Part shown: positions 1 through 9,272 of the stretch, one piece after another
Layout of the letters: each line of letters opens with the position of its first letter
Position numbering within the stretch: position 1 is the first letter of the stretch
The notes under the pieces: model-generated
What the model saw: only the letters and a program-made list of their open reading frames with translations
What the model was told of the DNA's origin: nothing
Databases searched by the model: none
Assembly (NCBI GenBank): GCA_016744395.1
Contig: JADGEK010000037.1
Span: forward strand, 1-41,655
DNA from: Gammaproteobacteria bacterium
GTDB taxonomy: Bacteria > Pseudomonadota > Gammaproteobacteria > GRL18
DNA: 41,655 bases
Reading direction: 5' to 3'
Translations under genes and position numbers: made by a program

Positions 1-1
1 T

Positions 2-1737
2 CTGACTTTCATCACCTACTTTTAGGAATAAACATTTTTATAGGGTGAGCCCAATGCCTCTATGATAATTCGGTGCCTTTCTTGTATGTTGACCACAATA
101 GATGGCTGCTCATCAATGGTTAAAATATCAATGCCATTAAAACAGAAGAAGACCCAACGAGCGGTCGGATTCTGATAGTCTTTTTTCTTTTGATTCTTGA
201 ACTGAAGTTTTTTCTCTTTAAGCCCTGTCCGTATTTTGAGTTCTAGTCCCGCATAAACCATCAGACAACAAGTCATCATCATAAGCAATGCTTCAATCCT
301 CTCAGGCTTTTTCAAGTAAAATGATGAGGTTAAAAATTCAGGATTCTTAAGAAACCGAAAACCATGCTCAACATTTTGCTGTGATTTATAGAGTGTTAGA
401 AATTCATCCATACCCAGCTGTTTTCTAATATCATTCGTTGCAATGATAAACAGGCCTTTTGTTTTTAAAACCGCTTGTCGTTTTTCTAAAATGCTATACA
501 AGTCACCTTCAATATAATATTGATAGAAATCAAAGGGTTTATCTTTCGCAGGCTTTCCTTTTTTATTGTAGCGTCCAACTGCTTTGATATTCACATCAGT
601 GACTTGCTGAAACTTTTGTTTTTTCTGCCATTTGTCTAATTGAGCTCTGGCATCTGTTTCACAGGCAAAGGATTGAGCCATTAATTTTTTAAATGATTTT
701 CTGGTGAGTTCCGATTGTTTGTGAATTTGTTTATCAAAAGTTATTTTCTCTCGCTTATAGGCCTGTTCACTATAAATGATCAGCCATTGCTGAGAAACAT
801 CAGCATAATTTGAGTCATGCCATTGCCCTTTGTAACCTTTGGATAACTCAGTCATTTGTTCAACATCAACGGACTGCATTAACTCTTTTGCTTCTTTGAT
901 AGTTTGAGGAACACGGCTGATAAGATAACGATTTTGTTGATGAAAGTACATCAGGTTATCTTGTGTGTAACCCGCTGCATCCATAATAAAATAAGGATTG
1001 TTTTGTGCTGATTTGAAGCTATTAAGATGTTCTTTGATAATGGTATTGAAACCTTCTTTATCATTACTGTTTCCACTGGCAGGCTTCATATACAGAGGTA
1101 TGCCTGCCTGGTTCTCAACTAACAAGTTCAATATCGCTTGATTTAATTCAGGTCGATGATCACGACTGTAACCTTTGACTAGTTGGATACAATTCTCATC
1201 GTCTGAAGCATTTTTATAATCACCATCAACATGAAAACTGGTGGAATCAAGGTGGTGGCAACTGATGTCCAAGCCTAAATGTTCAACCACTTTTTCTGCC
1301 AATCCCATATAAAGTTTACTCACACCAAACTCATAAAATTTATCAAGACTTCGTCCCAGAACCGCATCATTGATATGTTCTGGTTTAATTCCTTTGCCCA
1401 ATAACTTTCCTGTTGGCTTATCGCTGAAATAATCAGACTGAAGATAGAGTGTTTGACTGGTAAAGCCCAGTCCATTTAAGATCATTGCAAGCAGGCAATG
1501 ACCATAGGTCATTACTTTGTCGGGTGATTGATTTGGGAACTGTTGATTTATGTACTCAACCAGACCAATTTCATGACAAAATCCAGCGATTAATCCAAGG
1601 TGATCTAAATGTTTGATTTGATAAGATGACATTTTATATACTCAAAGATAAGTATATGATCAAATTAGGGGATCTGTGTCAAGCTTTTTTTAATTTACTT
1701 CAGTTTTTAAATGTTTTTATGGGGTGATGAAAGTCAG
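2..1737 (-). mobile_element. IS1634-family insertion sequence
   Basis: The transposase gene is bracketed by perfect 15-bp terminal inverted repeats, CTGACTTTCATCACC at 2-16 and its reverse complement at 1723-1737. The element is about 1.74 kb with a single long gene, which fits the IS1634 family. Only one base of left flank lies inside the window, so the target-site duplication cannot be checked. The right flank begins TTAAC at 1738. The copy looks intact and recent because both ends match exactly and the reading frame is open. The element lies about 75 bp from a cruciform extragenic repeat. Confidence 0.9.
22..1632 (-). CDS. IS1634-family DDE transposase
   Basis: This 536-residue protein cuts and joins the ends of the surrounding insertion sequence. 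The N-terminal 110 residues (HLGLIAGFCHEIGL, ILNGLGFTSQTLYL) resemble the DUF4277 domain that opens IS1634 transposases. A DDE core follows: D129 in HHLDSTSF, D218 in YFIMDAAG, and E422 in the Y-x2-Q-x3-E-x6-K-like stretch YKSQQNVEHGFRFLK. The frame is complete with no stop or frameshift, so the enzyme may be active. The ATG lies about 100 bp from the right inverted repeat. A TTGACA (complement of 1677-1682) and a TATACT (complement of 1651-1656) lie upstream but 20 nt apart, so the promoter is uncertain. Confidence 0.93.
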   Translation of the reverse strand: MSSYQIKHLDHLGLIAGFCHEIGLVEYINQQFPNQSPDKVMTYGHCLLAMILNGLGFTSQTLYLQSDYFSDKPTGKLLGKGIKPEHINDAVLGRSLDKFYEFGVSKLYMGLAEKVVEHLGLDISCHHLDSTSFHVDGDYKNASDDENCIQLVKGYSRDHRPELNQAILNLLVENQAGIPLYMKPASGNSNDKEGFNTIIKEHLNSFKSAQNNPYFIMDAAGYTQDNLMYFHQQNRYLISRVPQTIKEAKELMQSVDVEQMTELSKGYKGQWHDSNYADVSQQWLIIYSEQAYKREKITFDKQIHKQSELTRKSFKKLMAQSFACETDARAQLDKWQKKQKFQQVTDVNIKAVGRYNKKGKPAKDKPFDFYQYYIEGDLYSILEKRQAVLKTKGLFIIATNDIRKQLGMDEFLTLYKSQQNVEHGFRFLKNPEFLTSSFYLKKPERIEALLMMMTCCLMVYAGLELKIRTGLKEKKLQFKNQKKKDYQNPTARWVFFCFNGIDILTIDEQPSIVVNIQERHRIIIEALGSPYKNVYS

Positions 1738-1812
1738 TTAACTTAATTTCAAGTGCTCTTACTCTGCTTTTGATTTTCCCACAAAAAATGAGAATAAATG
1801 CGGCTTGAGAGT

Positions 1813-1923
1813 GTGCGGTGGGGAGGCTTATCTATTTGGGGTTTATGAAAACAGGATGTTTTCACTAAGCGGGCCATGGATGGCCGAAAAGCGTCCCTAA
1901 ATAGATAAGCCTCTCCACCGTGC
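1813..1923. repeat. cruciform extragenic repeat with GGA-loop hairpins, copy 1
   Basis: Imperfect 29-bp arms (1813-1841 and 1895-1923, 25 of 29 paired, most mismatches being G:U-compatible) enclose two smaller hairpins. The first is GAAAAC-AGGAT-GTTTTC at 847-863 past 1000 (1847-1863). The second is GGCC-ATGGAT-GGCC at 1872-1885. A second copy with the same architecture lies at 21865-21925. The element sits downstream of nadC, where it could end transcription, and beside the IS end. A small reading frame over it is just a translation of the repeat. Arms and hairpins are visible in the sequence; the function is inferred. Confidence 0.75.
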
Positions 1924-2061
1924 AATCGGTTTTGATCGTACCTATGCGAGTGAAACTCCTTCTTTTTCTCTTGATTTTTTAAACCCAAATTGCCGCAATG
2001 GTCGTAAACTGACAAAAGTCCGAAAAAATGTGAAGAACCCTCTTAAATGCTTGTCTACGAA

Positions 2062-2919
2062 CTATTTCTCAAAGCGAAGTGAAAAGTCGGTTGCATTCAG
2101 ATGTTTTGTAATAGCACCTGTTGAAATATAGTCGATGCCAATATTTTTTAGACTTTCAAGCCTTTCATGAGTGATGTTTCCTGAGACTTCCAGCTTAGCT
2201 CGTCCTTGTTTATTTGATAGATTCAGGTTGACAGCCTGTTCAAGCAGTTCATTACTCATATTATCTAAGAGTAAAATATCCGCCTCAGCTGCCAAAGCTT
2301 CCTGAAGTTCTTCCAGTGTTTCAACTTCAACTTCGATTTTCAGTGTGTGTGGGCTGATTTCTCGGGCGGTTTTAATGGCATTACTAATAGAGCCTGCAGC
2401 CATAATATGGTTTTCTTTAATGAGGATGCCATCAAAGAGCCCATGACGGTGATTATAGGCACCACCACAAGAGACGGCATACTTTTGAGCTTCTCTCAAG
2501 CCTGGGATTGTTTTTCGGGTGTCAAGCAGCTTAATGTGGCTGCCTTCTAAGTATTTTACATAATTTGCAGTGACTGTGGCGGTGCCAGAAAGCGTTTGTA
2601 AAAAATTCATTGCAGTACGCTCGCCAGTTAAAATCGCTCTGGCACTGCCTTTTAGAGTACAAATACACTGTTCTTCTGCTATGCTTGCACCATCATCAAA
2701 ATGCCAGTTAATATGAATGGGGACTTTTAAGTCGGGAGAAAGCTGCTGGAATACTTCATTGAACCAGCCTTTGCCACAGAGCACAGCATTTTCTCGACAA
2801 ATTAGATGAGCGGTTGCTTGTTGACTGATAGGAATTAAAGCGGCGGTAATATCTCCAGAACCTATGTCTTCAGTGAGAGCCTGAGAGACCTGGGATTGAA
2901 TTATTGAGTATGGCAGCAT
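2062..2919 (-). CDS. nadC: nicotinate-nucleotide diphosphorylase (quinolinate phosphoribosyltransferase)
   Basis: NadC converts quinolinate and PRPP to nicotinate mononucleotide, CO2 and pyrophosphate in de novo NAD synthesis in the cytosol. The 285 residues are the usual length. Family motifs are present in order: an N-terminal ALTEDIGSGDITA, ERTAMNFLQTLSGTAT at 100-115, RKTIPGLR at 135-142 and the lysine of LIKENH at 168, which together form the quinolinate and PRPP site. The C-terminal LEVSGNIT and ISTGAIT strands complete the barrel. It stands alone with no nadA or nadB in view. Downstream lies a hairpin repeat that may terminate it. Confidence 0.97.
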   Translation of the reverse strand: MLPYSIIQSQVSQALTEDIGSGDITAALIPISQQATAHLICRENAVLCGKGWFNEVFQQLSPDLKVPIHINWHFDDGASIAEEQCICTLKGSARAILTGERTAMNFLQTLSGTATVTANYVKYLEGSHIKLLDTRKTIPGLREAQKYAVSCGGAYNHRHGLFDGILIKENHIMAAGSISNAIKTAREISPHTLKIEVEVETLEELQEALAAEADILLLDNMSNELLEQAVNLNLSNKQGRAKLEVSGNITHERLESLKNIGIDYISTGAITKHLNATDFSLRFEK

Positions 2920-3031
2920 GTAAAGTCTCTGGTCAGCTAGGTTATTAAAGTCATTTGTGGCTTAAATGATTGTATAGGCTTGGGTATAATATTTCAAAAA
3001 ATGACACAATAAAAGAACATAAGGATAAAAA

Positions 3032-4384
3032 ATGGAATTAATAACAGCTCTTATCAATGATCTGAATGGCCTGGTTTGGGGAAAGCCTATGCTGATCATG
3101 ATTTTTGGTACAGGGATCTTTTTAATGGTTGGCCTGAAATTCATGCCTTTGCTTAATTTAAAAAAGGGTTTTAAATTATTATGGGCAAGTCGTGATAAAG
3201 GCATTGAAGGGAAAAAGGATGAGGATGGTGAAATTTCTCCCTTCAATGCCTTAATGACTTCCTTATCCGCCACAATAGGCACAGGTAATATTACTGGTGT
3301 TGCTACGGCTATTTTTATTGGCGGCCCAGGTGCTTTATTCTGGATGTGGATAACTGCATTGATTGGTATGGCAACGAAATACGCTGAAGCCGTTTGTGCA
3401 GTTCATTATAGAGAAATAGATGAAAATGGCAGCTATCTTGGCGGCCCAATGTATTACATTAAAAATGGCCTGGGGGAAAAATGGCTTTGGCTGGGGTTTC
3501 TTTTTGCGCTGTTTGGAGCATTAGCTTCCTTTGGTATTGGTAATACGGTGCAAGCGAACTCAGTGGCTCATGCATTGGAAACTCAATTTAATATTCCACT
3601 TTGGCTAACAGGCCTAGTATTGCTGATCTTAACTGCAGCAGTTGTCCTAGGTGGCATCAAACGAATTGCTCAAGTGGCAGGAAAATTAGTGCCGTTTATG
3701 GCAATTGCTTATGTGTCTGCGGGTCTGGTCGTATTGGCGACTCATTTTTCAGAAATACCTGATGCTTTGGTTTTGATTGTAGAAAGTGCCTTTAATCCAG
3801 TGGCAGCTACAGGTGGTTTTGCAGGTGCTAGTATTATTATGGCTATTCAATGGGGGGTGGCAAGAGGTATTTTTTCCAACGAAGCAGGCTTAGGTAGCGC
3901 CCCTATTGCACACGCTGCCGCTAAAACCAATGATCCCGTGCGTCAGGGCACAATTGCCATGCTAGGGACTTTTATTGATACTATTATTGTTTGTAGTATT
4001 ACGGGATTGGCCATTGTTTTGACGGGAGTTTGGACGACAGGAGTTAAAGGTGCAGCCTTGACCATTGCGGCTTTTGATCAGGCCATGCCTGAAATGGGTG
4101 GGGTTGTGGTGACGCTTGCACAGGCTGTTTTTGCATTTACCACTATCTTGGGCTGGAGTGTCTATGGTGAACGTTGTACTGAATATTTATTGGGTGTGCG
4201 TTCAGTGCTTATTTTTAGAGTCTTATGGATCATTGCGGTGCCTATTGGTGCGATGGGCGATTTAAGTTTCATCTGGTTACTAGCGGATACATTAAATGCT
4301 TTAATGGCTTTGCCCAATTTAATCGCTTTACTGTTGCTGAGCCCTGTTATATTTAAATTGACCCGAGAGGCAGGGAAAAAGTAG
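3032..4384 (+). CDS. sodium:alanine symporter, AGCS family
   Basis: A 450-residue inner-membrane transporter that probably imports alanine or glycine with sodium. The AGCS signature appears as GGPGALFWMWITALIGMATKY at about residues 95-115 (first 20 residues form the core), followed by the cytoplasmic loop GGPMYYIKNGLG. A second family motif is SNEAGLGSAPIAHAAAKT near residues 285-302. About ten hydrophobic segments can be read. The ATG is preceded by AAGGA at a good distance, and a TATAAT lies at 2985-2990. It converges on the protease gene at 4460; a hairpin between them probably serves both. Substrate choice (alanine versus glycine) cannot be told. Confidence 0.93.
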   Translation: MELITALINDLNGLVWGKPMLIMIFGTGIFLMVGLKFMPLLNLKKGFKLLWASRDKGIEGKKDEDGEISPFNALMTSLSATIGTGNITGVATAIFIGGPGALFWMWITALIGMATKYAEAVCAVHYREIDENGSYLGGPMYYIKNGLGEKWLWLGFLFALFGALASFGIGNTVQANSVAHALETQFNIPLWLTGLVLLILTAAVVLGGIKRIAQVAGKLVPFMAIAYVSAGLVVLATHFSEIPDALVLIVESAFNPVAATGGFAGASIIMAIQWGVARGIFSNEAGLGSAPIAHAAAKTNDPVRQGTIAMLGTFIDTIIVCSITGLAIVLTGVWTTGVKGAALTIAAFDQAMPEMGGVVVTLAQAVFAFTTILGWSVYGERCTEYLLGVRSVLIFRVLWIIAVPIGAMGDLSFIWLLADTLNALMALPNLIALLLLSPVIFKLTREAGKK

Positions 4385-4393
4385 AGGATTTTG

Positions 4394-4432
4394 GTAGAGG
4401 CAAGGTGTGGCTTGTCTTGTCTCTCTTGCCTT
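4394..4432. terminator. hairpin between convergent genes
   Basis: AGGCAAG at 4398-4404 pairs with CTTGCCT at 4425-4431, between the ends of the symporter and the convergent aspartic protease. The left half (GTAGAGGCAAGG) resembles a decayed copy of the 28-bp palindrome seen elsewhere in the window. There is no long T tract, so termination is inferred from position and structure. Confidence 0.45.
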
Positions 4433-4459
4433 GACTTTATGAACATTGCAAAATAGCTA

Positions 4460-4975
4460 TTACAAATACTGACGAATGGTGAGCACATCACCACGTTGGG
4501 TGAACTCTAATTGCTTCAGTACAGACATACCCAATAAGATTTCTTCAAGATTTGGTGTGATAATGGCTTTAATATCATATAAATGAATTTGGCCAATACT
4601 CAATGCTTTAATATTGGTTTGATAGCCCGTAGTTCGACCATTTGCTGTTGAAATTGAGAGGGGCTGGCCTTTTTTGAGCCCTAACTGCTTGGCTAAATGC
4701 TCAGGAATGGCGACATAGGTTGCCCCCGTATCTAGAAGGAAGACGGCTTTTTGACCATTAATGATACCCGTACCAACATAATGACCTGAACGATTTCGTT
4801 TAAGAACAATTTCAATGTGTTCATTGTTGGATTGAGTGGTATGAATTTTCTGGTTGGGATTGTTCTGAGTATCAAGAACGCCTTGAAAGAAATTGGTAAG
4901 AAGTCCAAAACCAATGACCATGGCAAGAATCATCATGATCAGGCCGAGCTTACTGGTTTCAGATTGCGCGTTCAA
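4460..4975 (-). CDS. retropepsin-like aspartic protease, TIGR02281-type, membrane anchored
   Basis: A 171-residue protein with a hydrophobic anchor at about residues 10-30 and a single retropepsin-like domain outside it. The catalytic signature is FLLDTGATYVAIPEHLAKQL, with the aspartate at residue 82, and the flap-like region is TANGRTTGYQ. The glycine-rich strand ILLGMSVLKQLEF near the C terminus closes the fold, as in clan AA single-domain proteases that act as dimers. Its substrate is unknown. It starts only 9 bp after the DUF1631 gene stop on the same strand, so the two are probably co-transcribed. The family assignment is firm; proteolytic activity is inferred. Confidence 0.88.
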   Translation of the reverse strand: MNAQSETSKLGLIMMILAMVIGFGLLTNFFQGVLDTQNNPNQKIHTTQSNNEHIEIVLKRNRSGHYVGTGIINGQKAVFLLDTGATYVAIPEHLAKQLGLKKGQPLSISTANGRTTGYQTNIKALSIGQIHLYDIKAIITPNLEEILLGMSVLKQLEFTQRGDVLTIRQYL

Positions 4976-4984
4976 GAGCTGAGC

Positions 4985-7459
4985 TTATTCAGTTTGTTCT
5001 TGCAGTTCTTCCAGAACAGCATCCATTGCACGTTCAAAAACAGGGGATTCATCCAGGATAGTTGCTTGCTTGTGCCTTAATGCATTGCTTAAGCCCTGTA
5101 ATGATTTTTCAGCAATTTGCCCTGTTTGTGTGACAAAAATGTAAGCACTGGCATCTTCACTCATCCAGGATATTTTGGCGCGATAACTTTTATCATCACC
5201 ACCAAAAAACTCAACCCAGGCACCTGCAGTGAGATTTCGTGCTTGTTGTGTATAAGTGTCTTCAACTAATTCAGAATCACCATCGTCGGATATTGCTTGT
5301 TCAGAACCGTCTTCAAGTGAGGCCAGAAGGTTATCTTCTTCCAATGCATCAAGAGAGGATAGATCACTGTCTAACATGATATCAACACCAGCATCAATAC
5401 TTTCTAATTCTTCTGGTGTCAGCTCGTTGCTTGTACTTGCGGATGTATCAGAGGCCCTTCTTTGTTGTACCTTATTGGACTGATTGCTTGAAATGTAAGC
5501 TGAACCGTTTTGAGACAGTTCACTGTCATTGATCCCTTGCCCTTTCATGCAGGCAAGGTGACAGTTTTGCAGATCTTGTAAAAGCTGCTCGCGCAGTTCT
5601 TTAGGGTAATGAATTCTGTCCAGGCCAGCATTGAGTGCGTTTAAAATACCTGGAATTACTCTGACCAGCTGTTTTTGGCTCTGAGTGTCTGACTTTGGAT
5701 CAATACTCCAAATTAAAGTATCAACGAAAGTCATGGCCATATCCCATTCGTCAGATTCCATGCCATCACTAAAGAAAATATCAAACATCACGTCCTTCCA
5801 GACTCTTTCAAGGAGTAGAATGATATTATGAGGTAATTCTTTAGAACTCATTCTGGAGCTGAGTTCAGTGCTGACCAATTGAAGTGCAGCCTCTTTTGAG
5901 GGGCCTTTTTTAAGGCTAATGCCTTGATTAAACTGAATAAGAAAGCGATGTAAGTCTTCAAGCAATTCTTCAAAAAATGATGCTTCGTTTTCCTGAGAGT
6001 GTTCAAGTGAAAAGCGGCTAACCAGGCTTTCCAACTTAAGGTATAAAGGATTGTCTTGTGCTGTGACATTATCGGTCACGCCTAAGCCTGCATTGGCTAA
6101 TTCATTCAGCAGTTTACGTGCTGGATGAGCCTTATTTCTAAAAAAACTTTTGTCTTGCAGGGCAATTTTGATGATTGGAATTTGTAAACGGCTGAGCAAT
6201 GATTTGACTGAATCAACCAGGTTTTTATCGTCTAAAATAAAATCAAACAGCATGCCGATGACATCAATCATATCGTCATCACTTTGATTAATAGCCCGTT
6301 TCTGTTGGTTAGACTGTAATGATTGCTTCAGTGCTTCTTTAAGAAGGTTACTGGTGAGAGCTCCGCTGCCCTCACCCACTTGTAGTGCGGGGTTGTTATT
6401 AAATTCGGGTGCCACCTGCATTTCAGACAAAGTTGACATAACATCTTCAGTTGACGCATATTGAGCCTGAGGTATTTGTTGTTGATATTGTCTGTTTTGG
6501 GAAATAAGCTGTTGAATCAGTGCAAAGGCTTGTGCATCATCATTATTCCCAGTCTGTTGACCTGATTGTTGCATGAATTGAGACAAACCTGACTCATTTT
6601 CTTGCTCTTCCATATTATCTTGGACGGGAGTATTGAGCAGTCCACCAAGCCCCGAAGCACCAGAATTAGGCTGTTTCTTGACTGCATTTTTATAACTGAC
6701 TTTAAGGTTGGGAAGAATTCCTTTGTCCACAAGCATCTGGTTGGCATTTTCATAGAGCTCATTCAGTTGTGTGATAAGGTTAATATCAAACAGTTTGAAA
6801 ACTAATAGTTTTACTTTAATTTCAGCATCAAGCGTATCTGCTGCAAGGGCAAAGGAATTGCATAGTGCGCTAGGCCCCATGGGATTGTTTTCAGTGGTAA
6901 TTTTTAAGCCATTATAGAGGTAAGAAAGACGTTGGTTAAGCTGACTTAGGTTGTTTTTATTGTCTCTCTCTGCTTTGGCGATCATATTGTGTGTCGCCAA
7001 CTCTTCTTCAAGGCTGTCATCGGCTACAAGAGAAAGGTTATCGACATCAGTAATGGTTTCTTCTGCTTCCACCTCACCCGTGATACTTTCAATCGTGAAA
7101 CTTTGATTGACATTGTTGACAAATTCTTCATAGGCTATGCTGCGACGTAAACGTACAATACGCATGGCGTCAAAGTAGGTGTTCTGATCGGTGGAATTTT
7201 CAGATTTTTCAGCCATTTCAAACAGTTGTGTGTCAACATTATCAAATAATGTTGAAATGGCATTATTTGTCCACTCACTGGTAAATTGAATTAAGTCACC
7301 TAATGAACCTTCAGGCGTCATTGAATTTAGCTTCCTATTTTTGGGCAAAGAGTCATGTAAAGAGTTTTGTAATAAGTGCTTGTTGTCATGAAGACTGCCT
7401 TCTTTTGAAGTTGTTTTTTCTTGTCGGCTAAAATGTAATATGTTGTTTTTAGGTTGCAT
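4985..7459 (-). CDS. DUF1631 family protein
   Basis: A large, acidic, soluble protein of about 824 residues of unknown function. Conserved DUF1631 landmarks include the N-terminal GPSALCNSFALAAD region near residue 200, the RKLLNELANAGLG segment in the middle, and a C-terminal domain that begins LTAGAWVEFFGGDDKSYRAK and looks like a small beta barrel, possibly PilZ-like. The centre is rich in Gln, Asn and Ser and probably disordered. A GTG at 7468 would add three residues; I prefer the ATG at 7459, though neither start has a clear ribosome site. The membrane-bound protease gene follows after 9 bp. A PilZ-like end would suggest cyclic-di-GMP sensing, but the RxxxR motif is not evident. Confidence 0.85.
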   Translation of the reverse strand: MQPKNNILHFSRQEKTTSKEGSLHDNKHLLQNSLHDSLPKNRKLNSMTPEGSLGDLIQFTSEWTNNAISTLFDNVDTQLFEMAEKSENSTDQNTYFDAMRIVRLRRSIAYEEFVNNVNQSFTIESITGEVEAEETITDVDNLSLVADDSLEEELATHNMIAKAERDNKNNLSQLNQRLSYLYNGLKITTENNPMGPSALCNSFALAADTLDAEIKVKLLVFKLFDINLITQLNELYENANQMLVDKGILPNLKVSYKNAVKKQPNSGASGLGGLLNTPVQDNMEEQENESGLSQFMQQSGQQTGNNDDAQAFALIQQLISQNRQYQQQIPQAQYASTEDVMSTLSEMQVAPEFNNNPALQVGEGSGALTSNLLKEALKQSLQSNQQKRAINQSDDDMIDVIGMLFDFILDDKNLVDSVKSLLSRLQIPIIKIALQDKSFFRNKAHPARKLLNELANAGLGVTDNVTAQDNPLYLKLESLVSRFSLEHSQENEASFFEELLEDLHRFLIQFNQGISLKKGPSKEAALQLVSTELSSRMSSKELPHNIILLLERVWKDVMFDIFFSDGMESDEWDMAMTFVDTLIWSIDPKSDTQSQKQLVRVIPGILNALNAGLDRIHYPKELREQLLQDLQNCHLACMKGQGINDSELSQNGSAYISSNQSNKVQQRRASDTSASTSNELTPEELESIDAGVDIMLDSDLSSLDALEEDNLLASLEDGSEQAISDDGDSELVEDTYTQQARNLTAGAWVEFFGGDDKSYRAKISWMSEDASAYIFVTQTGQIAEKSLQGLSNALRHKQATILDESPVFERAMDAVLEELQEQTE

Positions 7460-7468
7460 TGAGATCAC

Positions 7469-7765
7469 ACTATTGTCTGTTTCTGATTTCGCTTCTGTTA
7501 TGCTTGTGTGATTACGGTTTCAGGAAAACACAAACAGCGATTAGAATTCTTGAGTATAGTTAAATCATAATACTTTTTAATCAATATGTCTTTGAGCCAA
7601 TCGACAATCATAAAAAATTCTCACTTAAATTGTTGATATTGATTATTAGCATTTATAATCTAAGAGGATTTTAGCGATTTTCTTAATACCAATAATAGAA
7701 CATTAATTGAATTTTTTCACTTTCTTTTTACGAGTTAAATAAAACAAAGAGACTATTTTAAGTAT
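7469..7765. other. divergent intergenic region, DUF1631 / ampD
   Basis: About 300 bases of AT-rich DNA lie between two divergent genes and must carry both promoters. I see no strong -35/-10 pair, no repeat and no RNA-like structure here. Confidence 0.5.
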
Positions 7766-8329
7766 ATGTATGATATTTCTGACGGCTGGTTTAAACAATC
7801 TCACAAAATAGACTCGCCTAATTATAATGAGAGACCTGAAAATATGGCTGTTGATGCCATTATTATTCACTCTATTTCATTGCCGCCAGGCTGCTATGAA
7901 GGGCATGATATCAGTCAATTTTTTTTAAATAAACTGGATTGCAGTAAGGACCCGTTTTATGATGAAATTCGAGGGTTAGAGGTCTCATCACACCTGTTGA
8001 TTCGTCGCACAGGTGAATTAGTACAATATGTTAATCTGCATTCGCGGGCCTGGCATGCAGGACAGTCTCAATTAGGTCGACAGGAAAATTGTAATGATTT
8101 TTCTATTGGCATTGAGCTTGAGGGCACGGATAATAGCTCATTTGAAGTGGCTCAATATAATACTTTATCGGAAGTGATTCATTCACTAATGGACTATTTC
8201 CCTGAAATTACTCAAGAGCGAATTGTGGGTCATAGTGATATAGCTCCAGGTCGGAAGACTGATCCAGGCTGTGGGTTTAATTGGGACGTTTTGAGAAAAG
8301 AGCTCGATGAAAACTCGACAAAAACTTAA
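7766..8329 (+). CDS. ampD: 1,6-anhydro-N-acetylmuramyl-L-alanine amidase
   Basis: AmpD cleaves the amide bond between anhydro-MurNAc and the stem peptide in the cytosol during murein recycling; loss of it often derepresses AmpC beta-lactamase where an AmpR system exists. The 187-residue length is typical. The zinc ligands H35 (IIIHS), H156 (VGHSD) and D166 (KTDPG) are present, and E117 (GIELEG) and K164 match the catalytic residues of the characterised enzyme within two positions. The WHAG motif at 96-99 is also conserved. No ampE follows, which is a difference from enteric bacteria. No ribosome site is obvious upstream of the ATG. Confidence 0.96.
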   Translation: MYDISDGWFKQSHKIDSPNYNERPENMAVDAIIIHSISLPPGCYEGHDISQFFLNKLDCSKDPFYDEIRGLEVSSHLLIRRTGELVQYVNLHSRAWHAGQSQLGRQENCNDFSIGIELEGTDNSSFEVAQYNTLSEVIHSLMDYFPEITQERIVGHSDIAPGRKTDPGCGFNWDVLRKELDENSTKT

Positions 8330-8408
8330 AAAGTATTCAGAAAAATAGAAAAGAATGATTGATTAAATCAATTTCAAATTAACGTTAAAAGTGAGAAAAA
8401 TAGTCAAT

Positions 8409-9272
8409 ATGACAGTTTATAGCGGGCATTTACGTAAAATGCAGGTGCAATATAAAGATTCAGCAACACCAGTAGAATATTTTTTAGCAATGGACTCGGA
8501 CTCTAGCATGAAGGAGAAAGCTTTAGACGCTATTTCTCTAAATTCAATGCTGGGAAAACGTCTGAACATTCATTTTAAAAATGAAATTCATTGCGTATCT
8601 TGCGGTCGTAAGAGCAATAAGAGCTTTAATCAGGGGCATTGCTATCCTTGTTTTATGCGTTTAGCCTCCTGTGATAAATGTATTATGAGTCCTGAAAAAT
8701 GTCACTATAAGCAGGGTACTTGTCGTGAACCTCAGTGGGGACAAGATAATTGCATGCAGTCACATTATGTTTACCTGGCCAACTCATCGGGTCTGAAAGT
8801 TGGCATTACCCGCGGTGATCAACTGCCGACACGCTGGATTGATCAGGGAGCGATTCAAGGGCTTGCAATCTTTAAAGTGAGTCAGCGTTATTATTCTGGC
8901 TTATTGGAAGTGTTGTATAAACAAAAAATTTCTGACCGTACACAATGGCAGAGAATGCTCAAAGGGCAGGTTGAAGAGATGGACTTGCTTCAGCATCAGA
9001 ATGAATTACATGATTTTTTTGCTGATCAAATTGAAGACATTAAGTCGAGCTTGCCTGAAGGCGCCATTGAAACCATTGAAAACAAAGAAATGACTGAAAT
9101 ATTTTATCCTGTTGAAACTTATCCCTTGAAAGTGAAATCATTTAATCTGGATAAGCAAGTTCTGGTTGAAGGTACTTTAATGGGCATAAAAGGACAATAC
9201 TTAATACTGGATACGGGGGTCATTAATATTCGAAAATTCTCTGGTTATCATATTGATTTTGAAGTGGTATAA
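8409..9272 (+). CDS. DUF2797 family cysteine-rich protein
   Basis: A 287-residue protein with a dense cysteine cluster typical of DUF2797: CVSCG (62-65), CYPC (78-81), CDKC (88-91), C98, C105 and C115, which could bind zinc or an Fe-S cluster. After the cluster comes HYVYLANSSGLKVGITR, the start of a GIY-YIG-like segment described for this family. Function is unknown. A GTG at 8391 would add six residues; I prefer the ATG at 8409 because the family normally begins near SGHLRKM. Its 3' end overlaps the convergent response regulator by 25 bp, and no terminator lies between. Confidence 0.85.
   Translation: MTVYSGHLRKMQVQYKDSATPVEYFLAMDSDSSMKEKALDAISLNSMLGKRLNIHFKNEIHCVSCGRKSNKSFNQGHCYPCFMRLASCDKCIMSPEKCHYKQGTCREPQWGQDNCMQSHYVYLANSSGLKVGITRGDQLPTRWIDQGAIQGLAIFKVSQRYYSGLLEVLYKQKISDRTQWQRMLKGQVEEMDLLQHQNELHDFFADQIEDIKSSLPEGAIETIENKEMTEIFYPVETYPLKVKSFNLDKQVLVEGTLMGIKGQYLILDTGVINIRKFSGYHIDFEVV

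Noticed and set aside
1635-1663. TTGATC-N17-TATATA promoter for the transposase (minus strand)
   Set aside because: The predicted start would fall at or inside the ATG, so it could only give a leaderless or truncated message.
1749-2015. 88-residue reading frame on the minus strand
   Set aside because: It is a translation of the cruciform repeat at 1813-1923 and its flanks; no ribosome site and no protein-like character.
2962-3282. 106-residue minus-strand frame over the symporter start
   Set aside because: It is antisense to a well-supported gene and shows no motif of its own.
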